Part shown: in pieces, positions 42,155-49,937 of the stretch
How positions within the stretch are numbered: position 1 is the first letter of the stretch
Layout of the letters: each line of letters opens with the position of its first letter
NCBI GenBank assembly: GCA_038530285.1
Contig: JBCBCY010000002.1
Coordinates: 124,001 to 188,000, forward strand
DNA: 64,000 bases
From: JASJAR01 sp038530285
Lineage (GTDB): Bacteria > Pseudomonadota > Alphaproteobacteria > Rhodobacterales > Rhodobacteraceae
Direction: 5' to 3'
The notes under the pieces: model-generated
What the model saw: the letters and a program-made list of their open reading frames with translations, nothing else
Database searches by the model: none
What the model was told of the DNA's origin: nothing
Translations under genes and position numbers: made by a program

Positions 42155-42218
42155 TGACGCGGGCGCTCCTCTGTCGAGGTGATATTGCGCCGTTCCTGCG
42201 CGTGCAACCGGCGTTGAT

Positions 42219-42247
42219 TTGACACACCCTATAGTTGCGCGTATGCT
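42219..42247 (+). promoter_or_regulatory. Sigma-70-type promoter, plus strand
   Basis: TTGACA at 42219-42224, a 17-base spacer, TATGCT at 42242-42247, close to consensus. The nearest plus-strand gene is chpT, 290 bases further on, so the transcript would run antisense through the DUF3553 gene. Confidence 0.5.
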
Positions 42248-42529
42248 GACTTGATATCTTGTGGTTGAATGGCGTCAAGTAGACTGACGTCGTGTTCAAT
42301 GACGTGCGACCCGGCCCTCAGATCCTGTCAGGGATCGAACACAAGGTCCAAACCAACGCGAGTAGCATCAATGACCACTTTGCCTTCGTTTTCGAAATTC
42401 ACGGTCACGCGGCCATTGATGTTCGATTGCACCTGTCCAAGGCCCCAGTCGGGCTGGGTGGGATGGCGCACGAACATGCCGGGTTCCAGAAGCGATGCAA
42501 GATCAGACATAGAACGCGCAACTATAGGG
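42227..42529. repeat. Separated 16-bp inverted repeat flanking the DUF3553 gene
   Basis: CCCTATAGTTGCGCGT lies at 42227-42242 on the plus strand and the same 16 bases at 42529-42514 on the minus strand. The minus-strand copy ends four bases before the DUF3553 ATG and contains TATAGT, a possible -10. The copies may be shared regulatory or promoter elements. Confidence 0.6.
42328..42510 (-). CDS. DUF3553 protein (60 aa)
   Basis: A small cytoplasmic protein starting MSDLASLLEPGMFVRHPTQP and ending in GLDLVFDP. The SH3-like pattern PDWGLGQVQSNINGRVTVNFENEGK is that of DUF3553, related to the domain at the UvrD C-terminus. The longer overlapping frame runs through chpT in the wrong direction and is rejected. 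It is divergent from chpT, 27 bases away. Confidence 0.8.
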   Translation of the reverse strand: MSDLASLLEPGMFVRHPTQPDWGLGQVQSNINGRVTVNFENEGKVVIDATRVGLDLVFDP

Positions 42530-42537
42530 TTTTTGAC

Positions 42538-43134
42538 ATGAGTACGAGCCGTGATCTTTCCGCCCTTCTGGGCTCTCGCATTTGCCACGATCTGATCAGC
42601 CCCCTGGGCGCGATCGGCAACGGGGTCGAGCTTTTGGCCATGAACCCCTCGGGCCAAAGCCCAGAGGTGGCGCTGATTGCGGAATCGGTGGAAAACGCCA
42701 ACGCCCGGATCCGCTATTTTCGCGTCGCCTTCGGGGCGGCCTCGAGCGAAGCGAGCCTGTCGCGCGGTGAGATTGTCGAGATCCTCAAAGACCTGACCAA
42801 AGGCAGCCGTGTCGGCATCGAATGGGATGCAATGGGCGCGCTCAACCGGGCGGATGTGAAACTGTGTTTCCTGCTGGTTTTGTGCCTGGAAAGTGCGATG
42901 CCATGGGGCGGGCAAATCCATGTCACCGGGGACGGTGGGCATTGGAACATCGGGGCGACGTCAGACCGGTTTAAGATCGAACCGGGCCTGTGGGAGCTTT
43001 TGGTCAATCCGGCCGCTGAAACCGATGTCACCGCCGCGGAGGTTCAGTTCGCGCTGGTGCCAGAAACCGCGCGCGCGCTGGGCCGCAAGGTCACCACAGA
43101 CATTCGCGACAGCTACATCAAAGTCAGCTTCTGA
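42538..43134 (+). CDS. chpT: Histidine phosphotransferase ChpT
   Basis: ChpT passes phosphate from the kinase CckA to CtrA and CpdR, controlling cell cycle, motility and gene transfer agents in alphaproteobacteria. The 198-residue protein has the phospho-acceptor His17 in RICHDLISPLGAIGNGVELL, a dimerising four-helix bundle, and a degenerate Bergerat-like C-terminal half (DUF2328). It converges with proA, overlapping by 11 bases. Confidence 0.9.
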   Translation: MSTSRDLSALLGSRICHDLISPLGAIGNGVELLAMNPSGQSPEVALIAESVENANARIRYFRVAFGAASSEASLSRGEIVEILKDLTKGSRVGIEWDAMGALNRADVKLCFLLVLCLESAMPWGGQIHVTGDGGHWNIGATSDRFKIEPGLWELLVNPAAETDVTAAEVQFALVPETARALGRKVTTDIRDSYIKVSF

Positions 43135-44389
43135 CGGTCCCGTCGCCTTCGACAAGGTATTTGAAGCTGGTCAGTTGTTCAGCCCCCACCGGCCCGCGCG
43201 CATGCATCTTGCCGGTCGCGATCCCGATCTCGGCGCCCATGCCGAACTCGCCACCATCAGCAAATTGCGTCGATGCGTTGCACATCAGGATCGCTGAATC
43301 CAGGCGCGCAAAGAAATGCGCCGCAACCGCGTCGTCTTCGGTGACAATACAATCGGTATGGTTGGACCCGTATTGGCGGATGTGAGCAATCGCTTCGTCT
43401 GTGTTTTCAACCACTTTCGCGGCGATCTTCATGTCTAGAAACTCCCGCCCCCAATCGTCAGCACCGGCGGGCACGGTGCCCTCCACCGCCTGCAGGGCCG
43501 TATCCGCGCGCACCTCAACCCCGGCGTCAATCAGCGCGCGCACCACGCCCTGGCCGATGGTGTCGGCGATGTCGCGGTGAATGAGCAGACATTCAGCCGC
43601 CCCGCAAATGCCCGTGCGCCGGGTTTTGGCGTTCAACACCACCTTCAGCGCCTTTTCAGGGTCCGCCGCCGCATCAAGGTAGATATGCACGATCCCTTCA
43701 AGATGGGCGAACACCGGCACGCGCGCCTCGCGCTGAACGAGCCCGACCAGCCCCTTGCCGCCGCGCGGGACGATCACATCGATCGTATCGGTCATGGTCA
43801 GCATCTCCGATACCGCCGCCCGGTCGCGCGTGGGCACGCGTTGGATCGCGTCTTGGGGCAGGCCCGCCGCTGTCAGCCCCGCCTGCAGGCAGGCATGGAT
43901 CGCGCCTGACGAATGAAAGCTTTCCGACCCGCCGCGCAGGATCACGGCGTTCCCGGCTTTGAGACACAGCGCCCCTGCATCCGCCGTCACATTCGGGCGG
44001 CTTTCATAGATCACACCGATCACCCCCAAGGGCGTGCGCACGCGCTTGATGCGCAGGCCGGTGGGCCGTTCCCATTCCGACATGACAGCGCCGACGGGAT
44101 CGGCCTGTTCGGCCACCGCGCGCAGGCCGTCCGCCATCGCTGTAATCCGCGCCTCATCCAGCAACAGCCGGTCGAGCATGGCATCCGACAACCCCTTGTC
44201 GCGCCCGAAATCCATATCCTTGGCATTGGCCGCCAAAATGTCCGGCACGCGCGCCATCATCGCATCGGCAGCTTCGGTTAACGCGCGGGTCTTGGCCGCC
44301 GCCGGAGCAAAGGCCAGTTCAGCAGCCGCGGCCTTGGCCCGGCGCCCAATATCAGACATGATTTCAGGTATTTCCACGGCGTCTTTCAT
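43124..44389 (-). CDS. proA: Gamma-glutamyl phosphate reductase
   Basis: ProA reduces glutamyl-5-phosphate to the semialdehyde in proline synthesis, using NADPH. The 421-residue protein has IYESRPNVTADAGALCLKAGNAVILRGGSE, PRGGKGLV, the catalytic Cys in TRRTGICGAAECLL, and the end block FGMGAEIGIATGKMHARGPVG. A GTG at 44413 would add eight residues but lacks a ribosome site. proB is not in the window. Confidence 0.96.
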   Translation of the reverse strand: MKDAVEIPEIMSDIGRRAKAAAAELAFAPAAAKTRALTEAADAMMARVPDILAANAKDMDFGRDKGLSDAMLDRLLLDEARITAMADGLRAVAEQADPVGAVMSEWERPTGLRIKRVRTPLGVIGVIYESRPNVTADAGALCLKAGNAVILRGGSESFHSSGAIHACLQAGLTAAGLPQDAIQRVPTRDRAAVSEMLTMTDTIDVIVPRGGKGLVGLVQREARVPVFAHLEGIVHIYLDAAADPEKALKVVLNAKTRRTGICGAAECLLIHRDIADTIGQGVVRALIDAGVEVRADTALQAVEGTVPAGADDWGREFLDMKIAAKVVENTDEAIAHIRQYGSNHTDCIVTEDDAVAAHFFARLDSAILMCNASTQFADGGEFGMGAEIGIATGKMHARGPVGAEQLTSFKYLVEGDGTVRS

Positions 44390-44449
44390 GTCACCGACCC
44401 ATTGTTGCAGCACTGCAAGATACCGGCAATAGCCACAAAGCGAAAGACC

Positions 44450-44908
44450 CTACTCTGGATGTTCGGGCCGCATGCCGGATGGGGCCACATAGGGCCGCGT
44501 CACGTCCTGCAAGACGATCTCAAGCGCTTCGACCTTTATGCCGATCGCGCCGTCGCCCGCCAGCGTCAGCACAACGCGGCCGGTGCCATCCTCGCCCGGT
44601 TCAAACGTCACCGACAACACTGAGAACACCGTATCGGCGTCCTTGGGATCAATGCCCTGACTTTGGACGGCCACAGCATCCTCCACGGCCAACACCGATT
44701 GCACGCGCTCAGCCGCGCGCCCGCCGCGTTCCCAGCGAAACCGGTTCAGCAGCACCGCGAAACGGCGCGATTTGCGGTCCCAGGTCATCTCATCGCCCGG
44801 AAACACCGCGTCCTGCACCAGACCTGAGATCACTGAAAGGTCTTCGGCGTCAAAGGCGCGCAGGCGCAGGGGCGCTTCGTCGCCATCCGCAAAAGAGGCA
44901 TCGTTCAT
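44450..44908 (-). CDS. DUF2948 family protein
   Basis: A 152-residue protein with APLRLRAFDAEDLSVISGLVQDAVF near the start, RRFAVLLNRFRWE in the middle and VTRPYVAPSG at the end, matching an alphaproteobacterial family of unknown function. Its start overlaps the murA stop by 4 bases, so it is co-translated with murA. Confidence 0.82.
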   Translation of the reverse strand: MNDASFADGDEAPLRLRAFDAEDLSVISGLVQDAVFPGDEMTWDRKSRRFAVLLNRFRWERGGRAAERVQSVLAVEDAVAVQSQGIDPKDADTVFSVLSVTFEPGEDGTGRVVLTLAGDGAIGIKVEALEIVLQDVTRPYVAPSGMRPEHPE

Positions 44909-46170
44909 GCCGCAACCCGTTCGATATCCGCCCCGCAGGCTTTCAGCTTTTCTTCCACCCGCTCATAGCCACGATCAAGGTGATAGACCCGCGCCACCGT
45001 GGTTTCGCCCTGGGCCGCCAGCCCCGCAAGGATCAGCGAAACGCTGGCGCGCAAATCCGTCGCCATCACCGGCGCGCCTTTCAACCGGTCCACGCCTGTG
45101 ACCGTCGCCATCCCGCCTTGCACGTCGATATTGGCGCCCATCCGGGTGAGTTCGGGCGCATGCATGAAGCGGTTTTCAAAGATCGTCTCTTCCAGATGGC
45201 TCACCCCGTCGGCAAGTGTCAAAAGCGCCATCATCTGCGCCTGCAGATCGGTGGGAAAGCCGGGGAACGGCGCGGTGGACACATCGACGGGGCCCACCCG
45301 GTTGCCGGTCTTGGCCACCCGCAGGCCCCGGGGCGTTTCTTCAACCGTGATGCCGGTCTGGCTGAGCTTTTCTGCAAAACTGCCCACAAGGTCTAGCGTG
45401 CCGCCCAGACAGGTCACATCGCCGCCGGCAATGGCCGGGGCCAGCATATAGGTGCCCAGTTCGATCCGGTCGGTGACCACACGGTGGGTGGCCCCGTGCA
45501 AGGCATCGACCCCGTCGATGGTGATGGTCGATGTGCCTTCGCCGTCGATCTGGGCGCCCATGGCGCGCAAACACCGGGCCAGATCAACGATTTCCGGCTC
45601 GCGCGCGGCGTTTTCCAGCACCGTGGTGCCTTTCGCCAGCGTGGCGGCCATCAGCGCGTTTTCCGTCGCCCCCACGGACACCAGCGGGAAGGTCACACGC
45701 CCGCCCTTAAGGCCCCCCGGGGCTTCGGCATGGACATAGCCGTCTTTCAATTCCAACTCGGCCCCCATCGCTTCGAGGGCCCGCAGGTGTAAATCCACAG
45801 GCCGCGCGCCAATGGCACAGCCGCCGGGCAGTGACACAATCGCCCGGCCCCGGCGCGCCAGCATCGGGCCCAGCACCAGGATCGAGGCGCGCATCTTGCG
45901 CACAATGTCGTAATGCGCTGTGTCGGACGTGATGTCATGGGACGACAGCGCCAGAACCTTGCCGTCCTGCAGCGATTGAACTTCGGCGCCCAGGGACTGC
46001 AAAAGGGCGGTCATGGTGCGAATGTCTGACAGGCGCGGCGCATTGGTCAGCGTCAGCGGGCCTTCGGACAACAGCGTGGCCGGCATCAGGGCAAGACAGG
46101 CGTTTTTCGCTCCCGCAATGGGGATCTCTCCGTTCAGGGGTGTGCCACCCCGCACGCGAATTGCGTCCAT
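44905..46170 (-). CDS. murA: UDP-N-acetylglucosamine 1-carboxyvinyltransferase
   Basis: MurA transfers enolpyruvate from PEP to UDP-GlcNAc, the first committed step of peptidoglycan synthesis. The 421-residue protein has GAKNACLALMPATLL near the start, the catalytic Cys in LPGGCAIGARPVDLHL (about residue 117, the fosfomycin target), and LDRGYERVEEKLKACGADI at the end. It lies between a small basic protein gene (one-base overlap) and the DUF2948 gene. Confidence 0.97.
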   Translation of the reverse strand: MDAIRVRGGTPLNGEIPIAGAKNACLALMPATLLSEGPLTLTNAPRLSDIRTMTALLQSLGAEVQSLQDGKVLALSSHDITSDTAHYDIVRKMRASILVLGPMLARRGRAIVSLPGGCAIGARPVDLHLRALEAMGAELELKDGYVHAEAPGGLKGGRVTFPLVSVGATENALMAATLAKGTTVLENAAREPEIVDLARCLRAMGAQIDGEGTSTITIDGVDALHGATHRVVTDRIELGTYMLAPAIAGGDVTCLGGTLDLVGSFAEKLSQTGITVEETPRGLRVAKTGNRVGPVDVSTAPFPGFPTDLQAQMMALLTLADGVSHLEETIFENRFMHAPELTRMGANIDVQGGMATVTGVDRLKGAPVMATDLRASVSLILAGLAAQGETTVARVYHLDRGYERVEEKLKACGADIERVAA

Positions 46171-46310
46171 TATCCTGCCTTCCTGCTCGGTTTTGCTGTC
46201 CGGGCCCGGGTCTGTGCCTTGCGTTTCTGAAGATTGGCCTTCAGCGCCGCCTTCAGACGGTCTTCGCGTGTGGTGGCACCTTGGCCCGGTTTGCCGGTTT
46301 TGCCTGTCAT
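46170..46310 (-). CDS. Small basic protein (46 aa) upstream of murA
   Basis: The sequence starts MTGKTGKPGQGATTREDRLK and continues AALKANLQKRKAQTRARTAKP, strongly basic with one amphipathic helix. Its stop codon overlaps the murA start by one base (TAATG), so murA translation is coupled to it. It may bind RNA or DNA, but no family is recognised. An AAAGGCCC stretch precedes the ATG. Confidence 0.6.
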   Translation of the reverse strand: MTGKTGKPGQGATTREDRLKAALKANLQKRKAQTRARTAKPSRKAG

Positions 46311-46353
46311 GGGCCTTTGTTACCCGAGGCGCTTCGGTTGGTCTAGATTGCCC

Positions 46354-46382
46354 TTGCCAGAGGGGCGCTTTCGAATTATCCC
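46354..46382 (+). promoter_or_regulatory. Promoter of tRNA-Thr
   Basis: TTGCCA at 46354-46359, a 17-base spacer, TATCCC at 46377-46382. The tRNA begins about 30 bases further on. Confidence 0.5.
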
Positions 46383-46413
46383 GCCGCCACTCGGCCGGTC
46401 ATCTGACCACGGG

Positions 46414-46488
<75 letters not shown>

Positions 46489-46505
46489 GACACCGAAGGG
46501 TCAGA

Positions 46506-47027
46506 GTGGCCGAATATTTCATCAGCCTTGCCGTATTGATCCTTGTGCCGCTGGCGTTACAGATCCGCCGGGTGCCAATTTGGGCGCTGTTTTTGGTCGC
46601 CGGGCTGATCTTCTTCGCGCTTGCTGTTCTTGACGCCGTTGAAACAAACACCGCCTTGACGGCGCTTGATGCGGGCCGCGTCCCAAATGTCGATTTCATG
46701 CGCAACGTTCACGGCGCGCCGTGGGGGGCTGCTGCGATGTTGATGATTGCCTGTCTTGTTTGGGCGCAGGAGCGGTATGGAGCACTGAGCCGACCGAGGC
46801 TGACGCGCGCACTGTTTTGGGTCCTGTTGGCTGCATTGCTGGTCGAAAGCGGCCGTCGGATCTTTTTGGTTTGGCTATTGCAACCGCGCGACGGGATTGT
46901 CTCGATGGCCTTTATACAAGCGATAAGCGCCGTTTTCATTGGGGCGCGCGGCATCGGCATGCTGGCGTTTGCTGCTCTCGTCGTGCTCGGGCTCTGGTCG
47001 CTGGTCCGGGCGCGCACCCGCACCTAA
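46506..47027 (+). CDS. Hypothetical membrane protein (173 aa)
   Basis: A GTG start with a GAAGGG site begins 17 bases after the tRNA-Thr gene. Five hydrophobic segments are visible, the first MAEYFISLAVLILVPLALQI and the last GMLAFAALVVLGLWSLV. No family is recognised. It overlaps the next, convergent, gene by 4 bases. Confidence 0.6.
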   Translation: MAEYFISLAVLILVPLALQIRRVPIWALFLVAGLIFFALAVLDAVETNTALTALDAGRVPNVDFMRNVHGAPWGAAAMLMIACLVWAQERYGALSRPRLTRALFWVLLAALLVESGRRIFLVWLLQPRDGIVSMAFIQAISAVFIGARGIGMLAFAALVVLGLWSLVRARTRT

Positions 47028-47233
47028 TTGTCGCGCGGTCCACGCACCTTGTGGATCGGGTGGTCAGGGCTTGCATTGACCCGCTCCACCTCGGTGATCA
47101 GGGTCGCCCGCGCGTGGGCCAGATCGCCTTCAAGGTCTGGCAGATCATAGCGACCCGAGAACTTCTGCAACTCCGCCAGAAGGTCATCCATCCAGCGCAG
47201 ACGGTCATTGGGAAAAGGGAATTCTGGCGGCAT
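47024..47233 (-). CDS. Hypothetical protein (69 aa)
   Basis: A soluble, mostly helical protein starting MPPEFPFPNDRLRWMDDLL, with EGDLAHARATLITEVERV following. An AGAGG ribosome site precedes the ATG. Family and function were not recognised. Confidence 0.55.
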   Translation of the reverse strand: MPPEFPFPNDRLRWMDDLLAELQKFSGRYDLPDLEGDLAHARATLITEVERVNASPDHPIHKVRGPRDN

Positions 47234-47409
47234 TTCGACCTCTGGTTGAGTTCGATCTGTCTAAGAGGTGACTGCGGTGGAAAGCGGCGTCACTTGCGGC
47301 ATTTTGTGGGTAATTGTCAGGAGTTTCAGCGGTCCAGCCTGTAGTCATACCCTGGAACGCAACAGAAGGGTCAGCCCTAAAGAAATGTTTTTGTTATATT
47401 TTTGCGGAT

Positions 47410-47634
47410 TTAGTCGCCGTTTGGCTTTTCGCTGTGTGGCGGACCTGCCTCATTCGCGGCAGGTGGGGCGACGTCATCATCGCCCATTTCACGGCGCAGA
47501 ATCTCTTCAATGGCGTCGGCGACCCCATCAAATCCTGACGCGCGCGCGCGCAGGGCTGCGGCATGAAGCCGTTTCACGTAATCTTCATCCAAGTCGGGGC
47601 CCATCCCTCGCGGCCATGCCACGGGATGCAGCAT
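47410..47634 (-). CDS. Hypothetical protein (74 aa or shorter)
   Basis: A small acidic protein. A likely helix, DEDYVKRLHAAALRARASGF, is followed by IEEILRREMGDDD and a Pro-rich tail. The start may be the ATG at 47604 (MGPDLDEDY) rather than 47634. No function was recognised. The 176 bases between this gene and the preceding one are AT-rich and hold no clear feature. Confidence 0.5.
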   Translation of the reverse strand: MLHPVAWPRGMGPDLDEDYVKRLHAAALRARASGFDGVADAIEEILRREMGDDDVAPPAANEAGPPHSEKPNGD

Positions 47635-47640
47635 AGCAGA

Positions 47641-47671
47641 AGCGCCCTTCGAAACGAGTTTCGGGAGCGCT
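47641..47671. repeat. Intergenic hairpin
   Basis: AGCGC and GCGCT at the ends and CGAAAC, GA, GTTTCG at the centre form a long imperfect stem. It lies between two small minus-strand genes and could be a terminator-like or processing hairpin; there is no T run. Confidence 0.5.
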
Positions 47672-47699
47672 CAGGCCAAAGTCAGCCGGAACATGCCGA

Positions 47700-47876
47700 T
47701 CACAGACGCAGGTCTGGTCGGGAATAGGCCGTGAAGAGCATCGTCCCCAGGGTGACCGCGGTCGCTGTGAACGACAAAAGAACGGTCGCCGAAACAACGC
47801 CAGAGCCCAGAACAAGGGAGGTGGCGAATGCGGACAGACCGGCAATGGCCCCAAGGATGATAAATGCGAGTTGCAT
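47700..47876 (-). CDS. Small two-helix membrane protein (58 aa)
   Basis: The sequence starts MQLAFIILGAIAGLSAFATS. A second hydrophobic stretch follows, and it ends TAYSRPDLRL. A strong GGAGG ribosome site lies 5 bases before the ATG. Overlapping longer frames do not show coding character. Function is unknown. Confidence 0.6.
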   Translation of the reverse strand: MQLAFIILGAIAGLSAFATSLVLGSGVVSATVLLSFTATAVTLGTMLFTAYSRPDLRL

Positions 47877-47958
47877 GTGTCCTCCACGACATACACCCGA
47901 CATGTTTAGGAACACTTTATGGCGGGATTTGGGCGCCAAGATGCCGCTGAAAGGGCAG

Positions 47959-49842
47959 CTAGTGGATGCGCTCCCAGCTGAGCGTATAGGTGCCCATGAA
48001 GCTGGCCAATTGATCGGTTTCGCCATCTGGCGCTGAAATCTGGGCAATCAGTCCCTTTTTCTTGCTGTCGATGACATCCTCGACCCGTGCGGTCAGGCCC
48101 GCGTCCGACATTGCGGCGTTCAAAACGCGGGTGATCGCCATTTTGCGCAGCCCCGGTTTGAACACTTTGCCAACGGCGGTCTTGGGCAGTTCGGACACGA
48201 CCTCGACATGTTTGGGCACCGCGGCCCGTTCGGGGATCGCGGTTGCGGCAAAGGCCGCCAGATCAGCGCCTGTCGCCGTGCCCCCATCAACGAGTTCGAC
48301 GTATGCGCAAGGCAGTTCGCCGGCGTAAGCATCGGGCTGACCGATCGCCCCGGTCATGGCCACATCGGGGTGCGTGGCCAGCGCTTCTTCGATGATCGCG
48401 GGGTCGATGTTGTGGCCCGACCGGATAATCAGGTCTTTCGCGCGGCCCGTGATCCATAGATAGCCGTCATCATCCAGACGCCCCAGATCGCCGGTGCGCA
48501 GGTAGATGTCTTCGTGAAACAGGTCGTGGTTCTTGTCGACCTCGGTGTAGATTGATCCCGGGTTCACGCCGGGATTGGCCACACAGATCTCGCCGACGCT
48601 GTTTGAGCCGACCTCAACCGGGGTTGCGCCCGAATGGTCAAGGATCTTGACGTGGGTATAGGGCAAGGGAATGCCGACCGAGCCGACCTTCTTTTCGCCC
48701 TGGTAGGGGTTGCACGACACCAGGCAGGTCGCCTCGGTCAGACCGTAGCCTTCCATGATTTCCACCCCGGTCGCGTCATAGAACCGTTTGAACAATTCCA
48801 ACGGCAAAGGCGCCGAGCCCGAAATGGCAGAGCGCACAGTCGACACATCGGCATCCACCGGGCGCTGCATCAGGGCGGCGACCGCCGTGGGCACGGTGAT
48901 GACAAAGGTCGCCTTGTGACGCTCGACCAGTTTCCAGAAATTATCGAATACCCCCTCGCCCCGGTAGCCTTGCGGCGTCGGCAAGATCACATGCGCCCCT
49001 GACGCCAATGCCGCGTTGCACAAGATCTGCGAGGCGAACACATGAAACAGCGGCAAGGGGCACATCAGATTGTCGGTTTCGTCGAAGATCAGCGTTGCGG
49101 CCAGCCAGCCCTGATAGGCCATACCCTGAAACCAGTGCTGGGCAATCTTGGGCACGCCCGTGGTGCCGCCGGTGTGGAAATAGGCCGCGATCCGGTTTTC
49201 GGTGCCCGGTGTGAACTTCAGCGTCGTGGGCTGTTTTGCCCGCTCGACATTGAAATCGAGCACGCGCTTTTGATGGCGCACCTGGTTCTTGGGGCGGATC
49301 AGCGGCACGATCCAGGATTTCGGCGGGCTGAGATAGCGCAGAAGATCAATCTCAAGCACGGTTTCAACCGCCGGCGCATGATCCAGCGCCTGGGCCACCT
49401 TTTGGGCCACGTCCGATTTGGGGAAGGACTTCAGGGTCAAGACGACCTTGGCGCCGGTTTCCTTCAGGATGCCGCCGATGTGTTCGGGGTCCAACAGCGG
49501 GTTGATCGGATTGACAATGCCGGTCACTTCGGCCGCGATCAGCGTCAAGAACGTCTCGACCGAATTGGGCAGGACAAACGCGACCACATCCGTCTCGCCG
49601 ATCCCCAGATCGTGAAACAGGTTCGCAACCTGGTTGATCTGCAATTCCGCCTCTGCCCAGGTCAGGGTTTCGGCAGGGTCCTTGGCCCCCGACATCAACT
49701 GGAAGGTCAGCGCGTTGCGATTGCCGTGGCGGGCCACCACCTGGGTCAACATCCCATGGGTGGTGATGGGTATATCCAGGTCCGCCCAGGCGGCTTCTGC
49801 TTCAAGGGCCTGCACGTCCGCGGGGTTCGCAAAATTGCGCAT
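47959..49842 (-). CDS. Acyl-CoA synthetase (AMP-forming)
   Basis: A 627-residue adenylating enzyme that activates a carboxylic acid to its CoA ester. AAYFHTGGTTGVPKIAQH is the P-loop-like AMP motif, EGYGLTEATCLVSCNP motif II, and RTGDLGRLDDDGYLWITGRAKDLIIRSG the hinge. The C-terminal Lys is in PKTAVGKVFKPGLR. The unusual length comes from an insertion near 190-240 and an extra 40-residue C-terminus. The acid substrate is not evident. A GAGGAGGAG ribosome site precedes the start. Confidence 0.9.
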   Translation of the reverse strand: MRNFANPADVQALEAEAAWADLDIPITTHGMLTQVVARHGNRNALTFQLMSGAKDPAETLTWAEAELQINQVANLFHDLGIGETDVVAFVLPNSVETFLTLIAAEVTGIVNPINPLLDPEHIGGILKETGAKVVLTLKSFPKSDVAQKVAQALDHAPAVETVLEIDLLRYLSPPKSWIVPLIRPKNQVRHQKRVLDFNVERAKQPTTLKFTPGTENRIAAYFHTGGTTGVPKIAQHWFQGMAYQGWLAATLIFDETDNLMCPLPLFHVFASQILCNAALASGAHVILPTPQGYRGEGVFDNFWKLVERHKATFVITVPTAVAALMQRPVDADVSTVRSAISGSAPLPLELFKRFYDATGVEIMEGYGLTEATCLVSCNPYQGEKKVGSVGIPLPYTHVKILDHSGATPVEVGSNSVGEICVANPGVNPGSIYTEVDKNHDLFHEDIYLRTGDLGRLDDDGYLWITGRAKDLIIRSGHNIDPAIIEEALATHPDVAMTGAIGQPDAYAGELPCAYVELVDGGTATGADLAAFAATAIPERAAVPKHVEVVSELPKTAVGKVFKPGLRKMAITRVLNAAMSDAGLTARVEDVIDSKKKGLIAQISAPDGETDQLASFMGTYTLSWERIH

Positions 49843-49937
49843 CGGGGTCTCCTCCTCATCCTCGGTCGTTACTTTGGACGGATCGGCGCCCAGAGCAAGC
49901 CGCGACGCTGCGTTACAGCCCCGCCCGGGGTCTATTC

